A DNA stretch of 52,759 nucleotides, taken from NCBI GenBank assembly GCA_009993955.1, contig JAACSL010000027.1, forward strand, positions 1 to 52,759, in the 5' to 3' direction. The notes under the pieces are model-generated. The model was not told where the DNA came from, did no database searches, and saw only the letters and a list, made by a program, of their open reading frames with translations. This DNA comes from Paraglaciecola sp. (GTDB taxonomy: Bacteria > Pseudomonadota > Gammaproteobacteria > Enterobacterales > Alteromonadaceae). Below are positions 17,263 through 26,501 of this stretch, piece by piece (the stretch's first letter is position 1; each line of letters opens with the position of its first letter). Made by a program: the position numbers and the translations under genes.

Positions 17263-18240
17263 ATGATGCAGATTGGTCCTTATTCCCTCGACAATAATTT
17301 GATCCTTGCTCCTATGGCTGGTGTGACAGACCGACCATTCAGACAGTTGTGTAAACGCCTGGGAGCAGGGCTGGTGGTGTCGGAGATGTTATCGTCTAAC
17401 CCACTGGTTTGGCAGATGGATAAATCCAAACACCGCATGGATCATACGGGCGAAGAGGGAATAAGAGCGGTGCAAATTGCGGGGGCTGACCCAGACCTGA
17501 TGGCACAAGCGGCGCAACTCAATGTTGAAAATGGTGCGCAAATTGTCGACATCAACATGGGTTGTCCGGCAAAAAAGGTGAATAAAAAATTAGCAGGCTC
17601 GGCGTTGCTGCAAAATCCTCCCTTGGTGCAAGACATCATTCAAGCGGTGGTAAAAGCAGTGAACGTACCAGTGACTTTAAAAATTCGCACAGGTTGGGAT
17701 CCCGATAATCGGAACGGGATAACCATTGCCAAGATTGCCCAAGATAACGGGATTCAATCTTTGGCTGTGCATGGTCGCACCCGAGCTTGTATGTACAAAG
17801 GTGAAGCTGAGTACGACACAATTAAAGCCATTAAACAGGCTGTGTCGATACCGGTCGTCGCCAATGGGGATATTACAGATGTGTTTAAAGCCAAACATGT
17901 CTTGGAATATACCGAAGCAGATGCGTTGATGATTGGACGAGGTGCACAAGGTAATCCTTGGATATTTCGTGAGATCCTGCATTTTCTGCAAACCGGCCAA
18001 CAACTGGCAGCACCGACCTTGCAAGAGATAAGCAGTGTGTTGTTGGAACATGTAGGCAACGTTCATCAGTTTTACGGTGAGTATGCTGGCGCACGGATAG
18101 CTCGCAAACATGTTGGTTGGTACCTCGCTGAACACGACGAACAACGCGTTTTTCGTGTTCAGTTTAATACTATTGAAGATGCTCACGAGCAACTTGATGC
18201 GTTATACGGGTATTTTGATACTCTGCACAGCAGAGCATAA
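17263..18240 (+). CDS. dusB: tRNA-dihydrouridine synthase B
   Basis: This FMN enzyme reduces a uridine in the tRNA D-loop (U17 in E. coli) with NADPH. It has 325 residues. The TIM barrel starts LILAPMAGVTDRPFRQLC. The catalytic Cys is in INMGCPAKKV (about residue 101), VHGRTRACMYKG and LMIGRGAQGNPWIF bind FMN phosphate, and a small helical C-terminal domain follows. Either of two adjacent ATGs could be used. The fis gene lies 79 bases downstream on the same strand, the conserved dusB-fis operon. Confidence 0.97.
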   Translation: MMQIGPYSLDNNLILAPMAGVTDRPFRQLCKRLGAGLVVSEMLSSNPLVWQMDKSKHRMDHTGEEGIRAVQIAGADPDLMAQAAQLNVENGAQIVDINMGCPAKKVNKKLAGSALLQNPPLVQDIIQAVVKAVNVPVTLKIRTGWDPDNRNGITIAKIAQDNGIQSLAVHGRTRACMYKGEAEYDTIKAIKQAVSIPVVANGDITDVFKAKHVLEYTEADALMIGRGAQGNPWIFREILHFLQTGQQLAAPTLQEISSVLLEHVGNVHQFYGEYAGARIARKHVGWYLAEHDEQRVFRVQFNTIEDAHEQLDALYGYFDTLHSRA

Positions 18241-18319
18241 TTAACCCGCTAAATTGGTGGTACACGCAGGCGTTATGCTGCGGGCACTGCTACTTAATGA
18301 TGACTAACTAAAGAGCACG

Positions 18320-18619
18320 ATGTATATGTTCGATCAAAATGTAACTTCTCCGTTTACCACTACGGTAACCACTCCATCGCAAACTCAGGCACAAAAGCCC
18401 CTGCGTGATTCTGTAAAACAGGCGGTTAACAAGTACCTTAAGCAACTTGATAATACCAATATCGAAAACTTGTATGAGCTTGTTATGGCTGAAGTTGAAG
18501 CCCCGATGTTAGAAGAAATCATGACATTTACGCGTGGTAACCAAACCCGCGCATCCATCATGCTGGGTATCAACCGCGGCACATTGCGTAAACTGTTAAA
18601 ACAGTACGGCATGAACTAA
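18320..18619 (+). CDS. fis: Nucleoid protein / factor for inversion stimulation
   Basis: The product has 99 residues and is near-identical to enteric Fis in its C-terminal half: [32 protein letters not shown], then the helix-turn-helix [19 protein letters not shown] and the terminal KQYGMN. Fis bends DNA and controls rRNA, growth-phase and recombination functions. The N-terminal beta-hairpin region is more diverged but of normal length. Cotranscribed with dusB and followed by a strong terminator. Confidence 0.98.
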   Translation: MYMFDQNVTSPFTTTVTTPSQTQAQKPLRDSVKQAVNKYLKQLDNTNIENLYELVMAEVEAPMLEEIMTFTRGNQTRASIMLGINRGTLRKLLKQYGMN

Positions 18620-18632
18620 GTTATATACCGAT

Positions 18633-18660
18633 AAAAGAGCACCGACTGGTGCTCTTTTTG
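18633..18660 (+). terminator. Rho-independent terminator of dusB-fis
   Basis: AAAAGAGCACC (18633-18643) pairs perfectly with GGTGCTCTTTT (18648-18658) around a GACT loop, ending in a U-run. It lies 14 bases after the fis stop. Confidence 0.93.
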
Positions 18661-18696
18661 TTTGTGCTGTGGGAACATAGTGCTCACAGTGAAAAA

Positions 18697-18713
18697 TCAT
18701 TGTTGAACAATGA
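18697..18713. promoter_or_regulatory. Inverted repeat upstream of purH
   Basis: TCATTGTT (18697-18704), one base, AACAATGA (18706-18713) is a perfect inverted repeat 30 bases before the purH ATG. It shares both half-sites with the repeat upstream of dps, though spacing differs. It does not match the PurR consensus. Role undetermined. Confidence 0.35.
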
Positions 18714-18742
18714 CGTAAACAGCCTAAATAAGTGGACAATCA

Positions 18743-20350
18743 ATGCATAACTCAAGCAACGCTCTTCCCATCCGTCGTGCCTTAATAAGTGTTTCTGATA
18801 AAAACGGTATTCTCGAATTTGCCCAGTTTTTGGTTAAGCAAGGGGTTGAACTTATCTCTACGGGTGGCACCGCTAAGTTATTAGCCGACGCGGGTTTAAC
18901 CGTGATCGAGGCTTCAAACTTTACTGGACATCCTGAAATAATGGACGGCCGCGTAAAAACCTTACACCCCAAAATTCATGGTGGCATCCTCGCCCGCCGT
19001 GGTATGGATGATGTCGTCATGGCAGAAAACGGCATACTGCCCATCGACCTTGTGGTGGTGAACTTGTATCCCTTTGCTGCTACGGTGGCAAATGACGATT
19101 GCAGTCTAGAAGACGCCATTGAAAACATCGATATTGGTGGGCCGACCATGGTGCGCGCTGCAGCAAAAAATCATCAAGCCGTGACCATTGTGGTCAATCC
19201 TGCTAACTATCAGCGTATCATGGCTGAAATGACGGCCAATCAAGGCGTGGTTAGCCATGCAACACGTTTTGACTTGGCTATCGCTGCCTTTGAACACACG
19301 GCTGAGTATGACGGCATGATTGCCAACTATTTTGGCGCCATGATTGAATCAAGCGAATGCGAAGATGATTGTGGCCATCAGCACAGTGAATTTCCCCGCA
19401 CGTTCAATATGCAATTTAGTAAAAAGCAAGATTTACGTTATGGCGAAAATAGCCATCAAAATGCCGCTTTTTACGTAGAAAACGCCATTCAAGAGGCGTC
19501 GGTGGCTACGGCTGAACAGTTGCAGGGCAAAGAGTTGTCGTTCAACAATATCGCTGATACCGATGCTGCGCTAGAGTGCGTCAAAGAGTTCGAGCAACCA
19601 GCGTGTGTCATTGTTAAACATGCCAACCCTTGTGGCGTTGCCCTTGGCGATTCAATTTTGAGTGCCTATGAGCGTGCTTATCAAACCGATCCTACCTCAG
19701 CCTTTGGTGGCATCATTGCATTTAATCGAGAATTAGATGCACAAACCGCTAAGGCCATTATCGACCGCCAGTTTGTCGAGGTCATTATCGCCCCTACGGT
19801 GAGCGCAGAAGCAAAAGCCGTGGTGGCCACCAAACAAAATGTGCGTTTACTGGCGTGCGGCGACTGGCAAGGCCAACTCACCGAAGGTTTTGACTTTAAA
19901 CGTGTTAATGGTGGCTTACTGGTGCAAGATCGTGACTTTGGCATGGTTGAGCAAGAAGAATTGCAAGTCGTCAGTAAGGTTGTGCCAAGCAAAGCGCAAC
20001 TAGACGATTTGATGTTTTGTTGGAAAGTCGCTAAATACGTGAAATCGAACGCCATTGTGTATTGCAAAGACGGCATGACCATTGGTGTGGGAGCCGGGCA
20101 AATGAGCCGTGTCTATTCTGCCAAGATTGCTGGCATTAAAGCCGCCGACGAAGGATTGCAGGTGCAGGGTTCTGTGATGGCTTCTGATGCTTTTTTCCCC
20201 TTCCGCGATGGTATCGATGCCGCAGCGGCAGCAGGGATCAGCGCCATTATTCAACCTGGTGGCTCCATGCGCGATCAAGAGGTTATTGATGCGGCGGATG
20301 AACATGGTATTGCCATGGTGTTTACGGGTATGCGCCATTTTAAACATTGA
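18743..20350 (+). CDS. purH: Bifunctional AICAR transformylase / IMP cyclohydrolase
   Basis: This enzyme does the last two steps of IMP synthesis. The 535-residue length is normal for PurH. The N-terminal IMP cyclohydrolase half opens with [13 protein letters not shown] and has [13 protein letters not shown] and [13 protein letters not shown]. The C-terminal transformylase half carries the catalytic KHANPCG motif, [10 protein letters not shown] and [12 protein letters not shown]. It has its own upstream region and a strong terminator immediately after, so it appears to be a single-gene unit. purD follows only after an unrelated gene. Confidence 0.98.
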   Translation: MHNSSNALPIRRALISVSDKNGILEFAQFLVKQGVELISTGGTAKLLADAGLTVIEASNFTGHPEIMDGRVKTLHPKIHGGILARRGMDDVVMAENGILPIDLVVVNLYPFAATVANDDCSLEDAIENIDIGGPTMVRAAAKNHQAVTIVVNPANYQRIMAEMTANQGVVSHATRFDLAIAAFEHTAEYDGMIANYFGAMIESSECEDDCGHQHSEFPRTFNMQFSKKQDLRYGENSHQNAAFYVENAIQEASVATAEQLQGKELSFNNIADTDAALECVKEFEQPACVIVKHANPCGVALGDSILSAYERAYQTDPTSAFGGIIAFNRELDAQTAKAIIDRQFVEVIIAPTVSAEAKAVVATKQNVRLLACGDWQGQLTEGFDFKRVNGGLLVQDRDFGMVEQEELQVVSKVVPSKAQLDDLMFCWKVAKYVKSNAIVYCKDGMTIGVGAGQMSRVYSAKIAGIKAADEGLQVQGSVMASDAFFPFRDGIDAAAAAGISAIIQPGGSMRDQEVIDAADEHGIAMVFTGMRHFKH

Positions 20351-20370
20351 TTTAAGGTCAAATACCCAAT

Positions 20371-20397
20371 AAACGGCGTCAAGTGACGCCGTTTTTG
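20371..20397 (+). terminator. Rho-independent terminator of purH
   Basis: AAACGGCGTCA (20371-20381) pairs perfectly with TGACGCCGTTT (20384-20394), followed by TT and further T. It lies 20 bases after the purH stop. Confidence 0.9.
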
Positions 20398-20463
20398 CTT
20401 ACATCCCGCTCGCTAAGTCGCTACAATCCCCTGCGCTTTTTTAATCATAAAGGTATGAATCTC

Positions 20464-21288
20464 ATGATCAAACGTAGTATGAAATTAGCTTTAATCGCCA
20501 CCTTGTTCAGTTCTTCTTGTTTACTGAGTCCTTTGGCATCGGCTGATGCTTTGCAAGATGCTGTTAATAGTACAACGCGGCCCTTGTCCGATCGCGCTCG
20601 GGATGAGTATCGTCATCCTCAGCAGACCCTGCGCTTTTTTGACGTACAACATGACATGACAGTGGTTGAAATTTTGCCCGGTGGTGGTTGGTACAGCCAT
20701 ATCTTGGCTCCCTTACTTAAAGATCACGGCACCTATTATGCTGCGCACTTCTTTGTGGATGACGCTGCCCCTGCCTATTACAATAATTCCCTCACCACGT
20801 TTAAAACAATGATGGCGTCTGATGCACAATTTGCCAAGGTCAAGCTTACCACTTTTCATCCCACTAAAGCTCTGGACATTGCGCCGGCTGGCAGTGCTGA
20901 TCGAGTATTAACCTTCAGAAATGTGCACAACTGGTATATGCAAGACGGCCAAGTGGGCGTCGACAACGCGTTTGCGAGTTTCTTTAAAGCCCTAAAACCG
21001 GGCGGTATCTTGGGGGTGGTTGAGCATCAATTACCCGAGTCTTATGCTGATGAGTTTCAAAAACAATCTGGTTATATGAAACAATCGTTTGTTGTGGCGG
21101 CTGCCGAGAAAGCAGGCTTTAAACTGGCCGCTAGCAGTGATGTCAATGCCAATTCTCTTGATACCAGTGATCATGCTAAAGGGGTTTGGACTTTACCTCC
21201 GCGCCTCGCTTTGGGTGAGCAAGACCAAGCTAAATATTTGGCGATTGGTGAGAGTAATCGCATGACCCTAAAATTTGTTAAACCTTAA
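20464..21288 (+). CDS. Exported methyltransferase-like protein
   Basis: The product has 274 residues. The N-terminus is a signal peptide ending near LASADA, yet the remainder looks like a class I SAM-dependent methyltransferase: motif I is VVEILPGGGWYSHILAPLL, a post-I acidic region follows, then DRVLTFRNVHNWYM, and LKPGGILGVVEHQLP is the usual motif III strand. Similar exported proteins occur in marine gammaproteobacteria. SAM is not known to be available in the periplasm, so either the fold has another role or the cofactor is carried. ATG at 20464 has AAGG ten bases upstream; the ATG at 20455 is too close to it. purD begins 18 bases downstream, so they share a transcript. Confidence 0.8.
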   Translation: MIKRSMKLALIATLFSSSCLLSPLASADALQDAVNSTTRPLSDRARDEYRHPQQTLRFFDVQHDMTVVEILPGGGWYSHILAPLLKDHGTYYAAHFFVDDAAPAYYNNSLTTFKTMMASDAQFAKVKLTTFHPTKALDIAPAGSADRVLTFRNVHNWYMQDGQVGVDNAFASFFKALKPGGILGVVEHQLPESYADEFQKQSGYMKQSFVVAAAEKAGFKLAASSDVNANSLDTSDHAKGVWTLPPRLALGEQDQAKYLAIGESNRMTLKFVKP

Positions 21289-21306
21289 ATTGGAACAGCA
21301 TTGCCC

Positions 21307-22593
21307 ATGAATGTATTAATCATTGGCGGCGGGGGCAGAGAACATGCCCTCGCTTGGAAAATGGCACAAACCGCAAAAGTTAAGCAAGTATTTGTCGCCC
21401 CTGGCAATGCAGGAACGGCCCAAGAAAACAAAGTCAAAAATGTCGATATTGCTGCCGATGATGTGCAGGGCTTACTGCAGTTTGCCAAACAGCAGCAAGT
21501 AGACCTGAGTGTTGTTGGTCCTGAAGTTCCCTTGGTATTAGGGGTAGTGGATGCGTTTCAAGCAGCGGGCTTAGCGATTTTTGGCCCCACCCAGGCCGCG
21601 GCCCAACTAGAAGGTTCCAAAGCTTTCACTAAAGACTTTTTGCAACGACATGCCATTCCCACCGCGGCGTATCAAAATTTCACCGAGATTGAACCAGCTT
21701 TAGCTTATGTGCGTGCGCAAGGTGCGCCCATTGTGATAAAAGCTGACGGTTTAGCCGCAGGTAAAGGAGTCATCGTTGCCATGACGTTGGCTGAGGCTGA
21801 GGCAGCTATTGAGGATATGTTAGCCGGCAACGCCTTTGGCGAGGCGGGTAGTCGCGTGGTCATTGAAGAATTTCTAGACGGTGAAGAAGCCAGTTTTATT
21901 GTCATGGTTGATGGCAAAAACGTGCTGCCTTTTGCCACCAGTCAAGACCATAAACGGGTGGGTGACGGCGATACAGGTCCAAATACTGGTGGCATGGGCG
22001 CTTATTCCCCTGCGCCGGTTGTTACCCCAGCTATCCATCAGCGCGTGATGGATGAAGTCATTTACCCCACTGTGCGAGGGATGGCGGCAGAAGGGAATAC
22101 CTATGTTGGTTTCTTATACGCAGGCTTGATGATCATGGCGGATGGTACGCCTAAAGTCATTGAATACAATTGTCGTTTTGGTGATCCTGAAACGCAACCC
22201 ATCATGCTACGTTTGCAATCAGATTTGGTGGCATTGATAGAATGCGCTTTGGCTGGCACCTTAGACAAAGCAGAGGCAAAGTTTGATTCTCGCGCCGCCG
22301 TGGGTGTGGTGCTTGCTGCGGCAGGGTATCCTGGGTCTTATCCAAAAGGCGATGTCATCACCGGACTGAGTTTGGGTGATGCAAGGGCGAAGATCTTTCA
22401 TGCGGGGACACAGCTAAGCGCTAATAAGATCACCACCAACGGTGGTCGAGTCCTCTGTGCAACCGCCCTGGGTACTAGCGTACGCGACGCCCAACACCAT
22501 GCTTATGCCTTGGTCAAAGAGGTGAACTGGCCTGGCATGTTCTATCGCCACGATATTGGCTATCGCGCAATTGCGCGCGAGAAAAAAGCGTAA
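21307..22593 (+). CDS. purD: Phosphoribosylamine-glycine ligase (GAR synthetase)
   Basis: The enzyme couples phosphoribosylamine and glycine with ATP, the second step of purine synthesis. It has 428 residues. MNVLIIGGGGREHALAWK starts the N-domain, and the ATP-grasp core carries PIVIKADGLAAGKGV, SFIVMVDGKNVLPF, and the PurD signature around RFGDPETQP. A downstream region contains NGGRVLCATALG. ATG at 21307 is used; a TTG six bases earlier is not needed. It is co-directional with, and 18 bases after, the exported methyltransferase-like gene, and converges on the diguanylate cyclase gene. Confidence 0.97.
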   Translation: MNVLIIGGGGREHALAWKMAQTAKVKQVFVAPGNAGTAQENKVKNVDIAADDVQGLLQFAKQQQVDLSVVGPEVPLVLGVVDAFQAAGLAIFGPTQAAAQLEGSKAFTKDFLQRHAIPTAAYQNFTEIEPALAYVRAQGAPIVIKADGLAAGKGVIVAMTLAEAEAAIEDMLAGNAFGEAGSRVVIEEFLDGEEASFIVMVDGKNVLPFATSQDHKRVGDGDTGPNTGGMGAYSPAPVVTPAIHQRVMDEVIYPTVRGMAAEGNTYVGFLYAGLMIMADGTPKVIEYNCRFGDPETQPIMLRLQSDLVALIECALAGTLDKAEAKFDSRAAVGVVLAAAGYPGSYPKGDVITGLSLGDARAKIFHAGTQLSANKITTNGGRVLCATALGTSVRDAQHHAYALVKEVNWPGMFYRHDIGYRAIAREKKA

Positions 22594-22605
22594 AAAAAAG
22601 CAACG

Positions 22606-24417
22606 TTAATCGGCCAAGACTACTCGGTCTCGGCCACCTTCTTTAGCCAAATATAAGGCTTTGTCAGCGCGGCTCAAGCAAGCAGAAAAGCTTTCACCGT
22701 CTTTATTTTCTGCCACGCCAAGTGATGCAGTGATGCGGTGTTTTAAGGTTTCAGTTAACTGGACGCTCAACTTTTGTTTAAGTTTTTCAGCGAGTTTGTG
22801 TGCGCCTTGCAGTTCGGTATTGGGTAACAAAATGACAAATTCCTCGCCACCCCAACGCGCGGCTAAGTCTTGTTTACGAATGACATCCAGCATAATTTTA
22901 CTGCCTTTGGCGAGCACTTCGTCGCCGGCATCGTGGCCTAGCGTATCATTAAGGATTTTGAAGTAATCAAAGTCCAGTAAGATGACACAAAAATGTGCAG
23001 ATGCTTGGCGCTGCTCAGCGCTATCAATTTTTATCGCTTCCATCAAACCTCGACGGTTTAATAACAAAGTTAAAGGATCTTGATTGGCTTTTAACGATAA
23101 GCTCTTTCTCTCTTCACTGTCATTGATAAAGCGCACATAGGTCATATAGTTCTGGCACAGCACAAACGTTAACAGACCAAAACCAGCAGTAATACCGGTG
23201 TTAATAAAACCCATACTGTTGAAAATATCGTTACAAGCCGTAGCAAAAAGCACCAAAGAGCCAAAACATAATAAACGAGCGCCAACCCGGCGCCGATAGG
23301 CGGCCAAGAGAATGGCCACCAGTCCATACATTAAAACTACTAAGGCAAAACACTGAAAAATGACTAGGGATTGACTGAATGTGGCGGGAGTTGTCAACAA
23401 TACAATGCCCGAAAAAACCATGCTAATGATGCAAATTGCGAAAATAGGCTTGGTCCGAAATTCCTTTGGAAAACTCAAATGGAAGTACAGGGTAATCAGG
23501 GGTAAAGATAAGTAGAAAGTCAGAAAATTGAGGCGTACTGCCTGGTTGAAACTAAAAATGAGGGTATCACTTAAGTACAATACATCACTGGTTTCAACTT
23601 CTCTAATACCTAATAAAATACAACTCACTGCCACGATAAACGGCAACAAATCAGTGGGCCGTAAAGCAAATTGAAACAAACATAGGACAGTTATGGTAAA
23701 AAATATAGCGGCAATACTGACACTACGCATCGCCTGTTTAAACTCGTGGCGAAACTGGTTGTCAGCGCTGCTCAGGGTGATAGCTGACCACATACCACCC
23801 CATGCAAAGTCGTAATTAGATATCTGCAAAACTAGGTCGATCTCACCTTGTAAAGCACTGACCGCCACTAATTTTGGGCTGTAGCCGGGAGCCGATTCCT
23901 GTGCACTAGCGCTAACAACACCTACTTCATCAATTAAACGTTGATTGACATACAAACGATAAGCGGAACTCATTTTTGGTAGATTCAGGGCTAATTCGCT
24001 GTCTTCCGAATTTATTTGAATGCGCAGGCGAAATGTTGCATAACCATGCGAAGTCATTTGCTGGCCATGGAAGCGCTGTTGTTCCCACGTGCCCGGTACG
24101 TTAGCAATAGCCATGGTGCCAACCAGTTCTTTATCGAAGGCCTCAGATTGCAATAGTTGCTGCCAATACAGTTGCCATTCGCCTCTTAACGGAACGGGTT
24201 GGCTTGTAGCCAGATTAATCTGCCGAAGATCTAAAAAACCTTGCTCAGCTAATGGCGAGGTATTATTGAGTTTATTGGAAACATCCACCACAACACTGAA
24301 TAAAACGGCGAGTAGGGTAACCAGCAGTAAAACCACCGACATAAGCGGTAAAGCCTTATTTTTGGCTACAAATTTTTGCCACCAAAATGTGGTCGAAGAA
24401 AGGTCGTTGGGCGTCAT
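22606..24417 (-). CDS. 7TM-DISM type membrane diguanylate cyclase
   Basis: The product has 603 residues and should make cyclic-di-GMP from two GTP. TM1 lies at about 25-47. A periplasmic jelly-roll domain follows (LRGEWQLYWQQLL, VPGTWEQQRFHGQ), then seven membrane helices at about 230-425, a 7TMR-DISM layout. A GGDEF domain occupies about 435-600, with NQDPLTLLLNRRGL at its start and the catalytic GGEEF at 523-527. An RKQD inhibition-site motif (514-517) precedes it with correct spacing, so product inhibition is expected. No EAL domain is present. The start is ATG at 24417; the ribosome site is poor. The signal sensed is unknown. Confidence 0.93.
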   Translation of the reverse strand: MTPNDLSSTTFWWQKFVAKNKALPLMSVVLLLVTLLAVLFSVVVDVSNKLNNTSPLAEQGFLDLRQINLATSQPVPLRGEWQLYWQQLLQSEAFDKELVGTMAIANVPGTWEQQRFHGQQMTSHGYATFRLRIQINSEDSELALNLPKMSSAYRLYVNQRLIDEVGVVSASAQESAPGYSPKLVAVSALQGEIDLVLQISNYDFAWGGMWSAITLSSADNQFRHEFKQAMRSVSIAAIFFTITVLCLFQFALRPTDLLPFIVAVSCILLGIREVETSDVLYLSDTLIFSFNQAVRLNFLTFYLSLPLITLYFHLSFPKEFRTKPIFAICIISMVFSGIVLLTTPATFSQSLVIFQCFALVVLMYGLVAILLAAYRRRVGARLLCFGSLVLFATACNDIFNSMGFINTGITAGFGLLTFVLCQNYMTYVRFINDSEERKSLSLKANQDPLTLLLNRRGLMEAIKIDSAEQRQASAHFCVILLDFDYFKILNDTLGHDAGDEVLAKGSKIMLDVIRKQDLAARWGGEEFVILLPNTELQGAHKLAEKLKQKLSVQLTETLKHRITASLGVAENKDGESFSACLSRADKALYLAKEGGRDRVVLAD

Positions 24418-24657
24418 CAATGCGGAGGTTACTTTAGCCTGTTAGATAAATCCATTCGCTGACCAGAAAAGTCGTGAGTGGATTATTAATGTATGTCACC
24501 CACTATACATATAGTTGAGCCAGTAAAAACGGTTACTTTTACCTTAGCGGTTAGGGTACTGATAGCAAGCCGCGCCGAGTTGGACTTACTTCAATCGTTC
24601 AGTACATCCGTTACGTTAAGCTCGGTGTCGAGCGCAGTAAACGCCCGTATAACAAGT

Positions 24658-25359
24658 TTAAAAAGCCGTGGTCAATCGAAAACGTAGTTCTGTGTCTGGT
24701 GCAGCATCGGTAACGCCGACCAATACGCCGGCAAAATACGACCAGCGATCAATGCCTAAACTCCCTGTGATAAAGGGGCCAATGCTGTGGCTTTGATCGT
24801 CGAGAGATTTAAATTTTTCCGTACTGCCATAGCTGCTATACATTTCCAAACCCACTTGGCCGATGGCAAACTTTTTATAGATACTGCCACGTGTGCCAAT
24901 GGCTACGCCATCCGCCGCGTTGTCACCCACTTGTATCGAGGTTAATAGGATTAAGCGTGCCTGCCATTGGTCAGCCAAACTAAACTGATTCATCCAATTT
25001 ACACCAAATTGATTGGCACGATCGTTGTCACGTAGTCTCACATCAAAGCGCAAGCCGCTCTGGTAGCTACTGCTGTCCGGTGTTAACTGCCAAAATAGTT
25101 CGCCTTGCACAAAGTCAAAGTCTGTATCAGATTGTGCTGTTTTGCGGGTTGCCCCAATAATGCGCCACATCAATTCGCCGTTGATACTTTGTTGGTAGTG
25201 CAAACGTTGCGCCCAAGCCTCGCTATCTTCATCGTAGGCGAAACGGTATTCCATTGACCGGTGTCCAGCGTTAACCACTGGACCAAAAACACCACCCGTA
25301 TTCTGCGCTGTCGCTGAAAAGCCAAGCAGTAAAAACATCAAGGGTATAATTCTTTGCAT
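24658..25359 (-). CDS. Outer-membrane beta-barrel-like protein, unknown
   Basis: The product has 233 residues with a signal peptide ending near FSATAQ. The remainder is rich in alternating amphipathic strands with aromatic ends, for example AYDEDSEAWAQRLHYQQS and ARLILLTSIQV, and it ends in a terminal Phe (RFRLTTAF), the C-terminal signature of outer-membrane barrels. I do not recognise a named family. ATG at 25359 is used since the TTG twelve bases upstream has no better site. It lies upstream of the diguanylate cyclase on the same strand but 240 bases away, so co-transcription is uncertain. Confidence 0.7.
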   Translation of the reverse strand: MQRIIPLMFLLLGFSATAQNTGGVFGPVVNAGHRSMEYRFAYDEDSEAWAQRLHYQQSINGELMWRIIGATRKTAQSDTDFDFVQGELFWQLTPDSSSYQSGLRFDVRLRDNDRANQFGVNWMNQFSLADQWQARLILLTSIQVGDNAADGVAIGTRGSIYKKFAIGQVGLEMYSSYGSTEKFKSLDDQSHSIGPFITGSLGIDRWSYFAGVLVGVTDAAPDTELRFRLTTAF

Positions 25360-25538
25360 AATAGTTCTCAAGGTCGGAATAGTTTGCCAGCGCTAGCCTA
25401 GCACAGGCTCGTAAGTTGCGGAATACTATAGTTTTTTAATCCGAAACAACGGCTGATTTATGGCTCAATTTGTTTGCTTAAAGTGAAGGCCACGCCATAA
25501 TCTTAGTATAGAAATATCAAATTCGCCAAGCAATAGTC

Positions 25539-25567
25539 TTGACCCTTGGACCTAGCTTGCTTATAAC
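25539..25567 (+). promoter_or_regulatory. Sigma-70 promoter of prkB
   Basis: TTGACC (25539-25544), a 17-base spacer, then TATAAC (25562-25567). Both boxes are within one base of consensus with ideal spacing. The start would be near 25574, giving a leader of about 24 bases before prkB. Confidence 0.7.
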
Positions 25568-25597
25568 TGATGTCCGTTTCACCGCCAAGACGCTTGC

Positions 25598-26500
25598 ATG
25601 TCAGTTAAACACCCCATTATCGCTATTACCGGCTCATCTGGTGCGGGCACGACGTCCATTACCAACGCTATTCGTCATATTTTCCGCAATTTATCGGTGA
25701 ATGCAGCGATGGTAGCGGGTGACAGTTTTCACCGCTTTACTCGTCCAGAGATGGAGGTGGAAATACGCAAAGCCCAAGAACAAGGTCGGCATATTTCCTA
25801 TTTTGGACCTAGGGCCAATGACTTTGAAATGCTCGAGTCATTGTTTAGAGAGTACGGTGAAACCGGCCGTGGCAAACACCGTCAATACCTACATACCTTT
25901 GATGAAGCCGTGCCTTTTAATCAAATGCCCGGTACCTTCACCCCTTGGCAAGATCTACCCGAAAACACCGATTTGTTATTCTATGAAGGTTTGCATGGCG
26001 GCGTGGCCAATGATGAAGTGAACGTGGCAAAACATGTGGATTTGTTAGTGGGAACGGTGCCCATCGTTAATCTGGAATGGATTCAAAAAATAGTTCGGGA
26101 TACCACAGAACGTGGCCATTCTCGAGAGGCGGTGATGGCGAGTATTGTGCGCAGCCTTGACGATTATTTTAAATTTATCACGCCGCAATTTTCCTTAACC
26201 CACGTGAATTTTCAACGGGTACCCACGGTAGATACTTCCAACCCGTTCAGTGCAAGGGAAATTCCCAGTCAAGATGAAAGTTTTGTGGTGGTGCGCTTTC
26301 GCCGCGAAATGCGCAACGTAGACTATCCGTATTTGCTGCAAATGATCGACGGTTCGTTTATGTCGCGCATCAACACCTTGGTGGTGCCTGGCGGGAAAAT
26401 GACCTTGGCCATGGAGCTAATCATTTCGCCTTTGTTGGAAGAAATCTTAGATAAAAAGCGCCGGGCGGGTTTCCAAATGGATTGGGTTAGCGAAAAGTAA
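25598..26500 (+). CDS. prkB: Phosphoribulokinase (PrkB type)
   Basis: The product has 300 residues, similar in length to E. coli PrkB. Walker A reads ITGSSGAGTTS at about 10-20. MVAGDSFHRFTRPEMEV, with the catalytic Asp, and the substrate segment FYEGLHGGV follow. ERGHSREAVMASIVRSLDDY is diagnostic of the bacterial class I family. No RuBisCO gene is present, so this is the non-Calvin form common in gammaproteobacteria; its physiological substrate and role are not settled. A near-consensus sigma-70 promoter stands upstream. The oxidoreductase gene starts one base after its stop codon. Confidence 0.93.
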   Translation: MSVKHPIIAITGSSGAGTTSITNAIRHIFRNLSVNAAMVAGDSFHRFTRPEMEVEIRKAQEQGRHISYFGPRANDFEMLESLFREYGETGRGKHRQYLHTFDEAVPFNQMPGTFTPWQDLPENTDLLFYEGLHGGVANDEVNVAKHVDLLVGTVPIVNLEWIQKIVRDTTERGHSREAVMASIVRSLDDYFKFITPQFSLTHVNFQRVPTVDTSNPFSAREIPSQDESFVVVRFRREMRNVDYPYLLQMIDGSFMSRINTLVVPGGKMTLAMELIISPLLEEILDKKRRAGFQMDWVSEK

Positions 26501-26501
26501 G

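Noticed and set aside
17677-18192. 171-codon open frame on the minus strand inside dusB
   Set aside because: It lies wholly antisense to a highly conserved enzyme gene and its translation has no domain-like pattern.
25549-25562. Sigma-54 promoter before prkB (TGG...TTGC)
   Set aside because: The spacing between the two elements is one base short, and an excellent sigma-70 promoter overlaps it.
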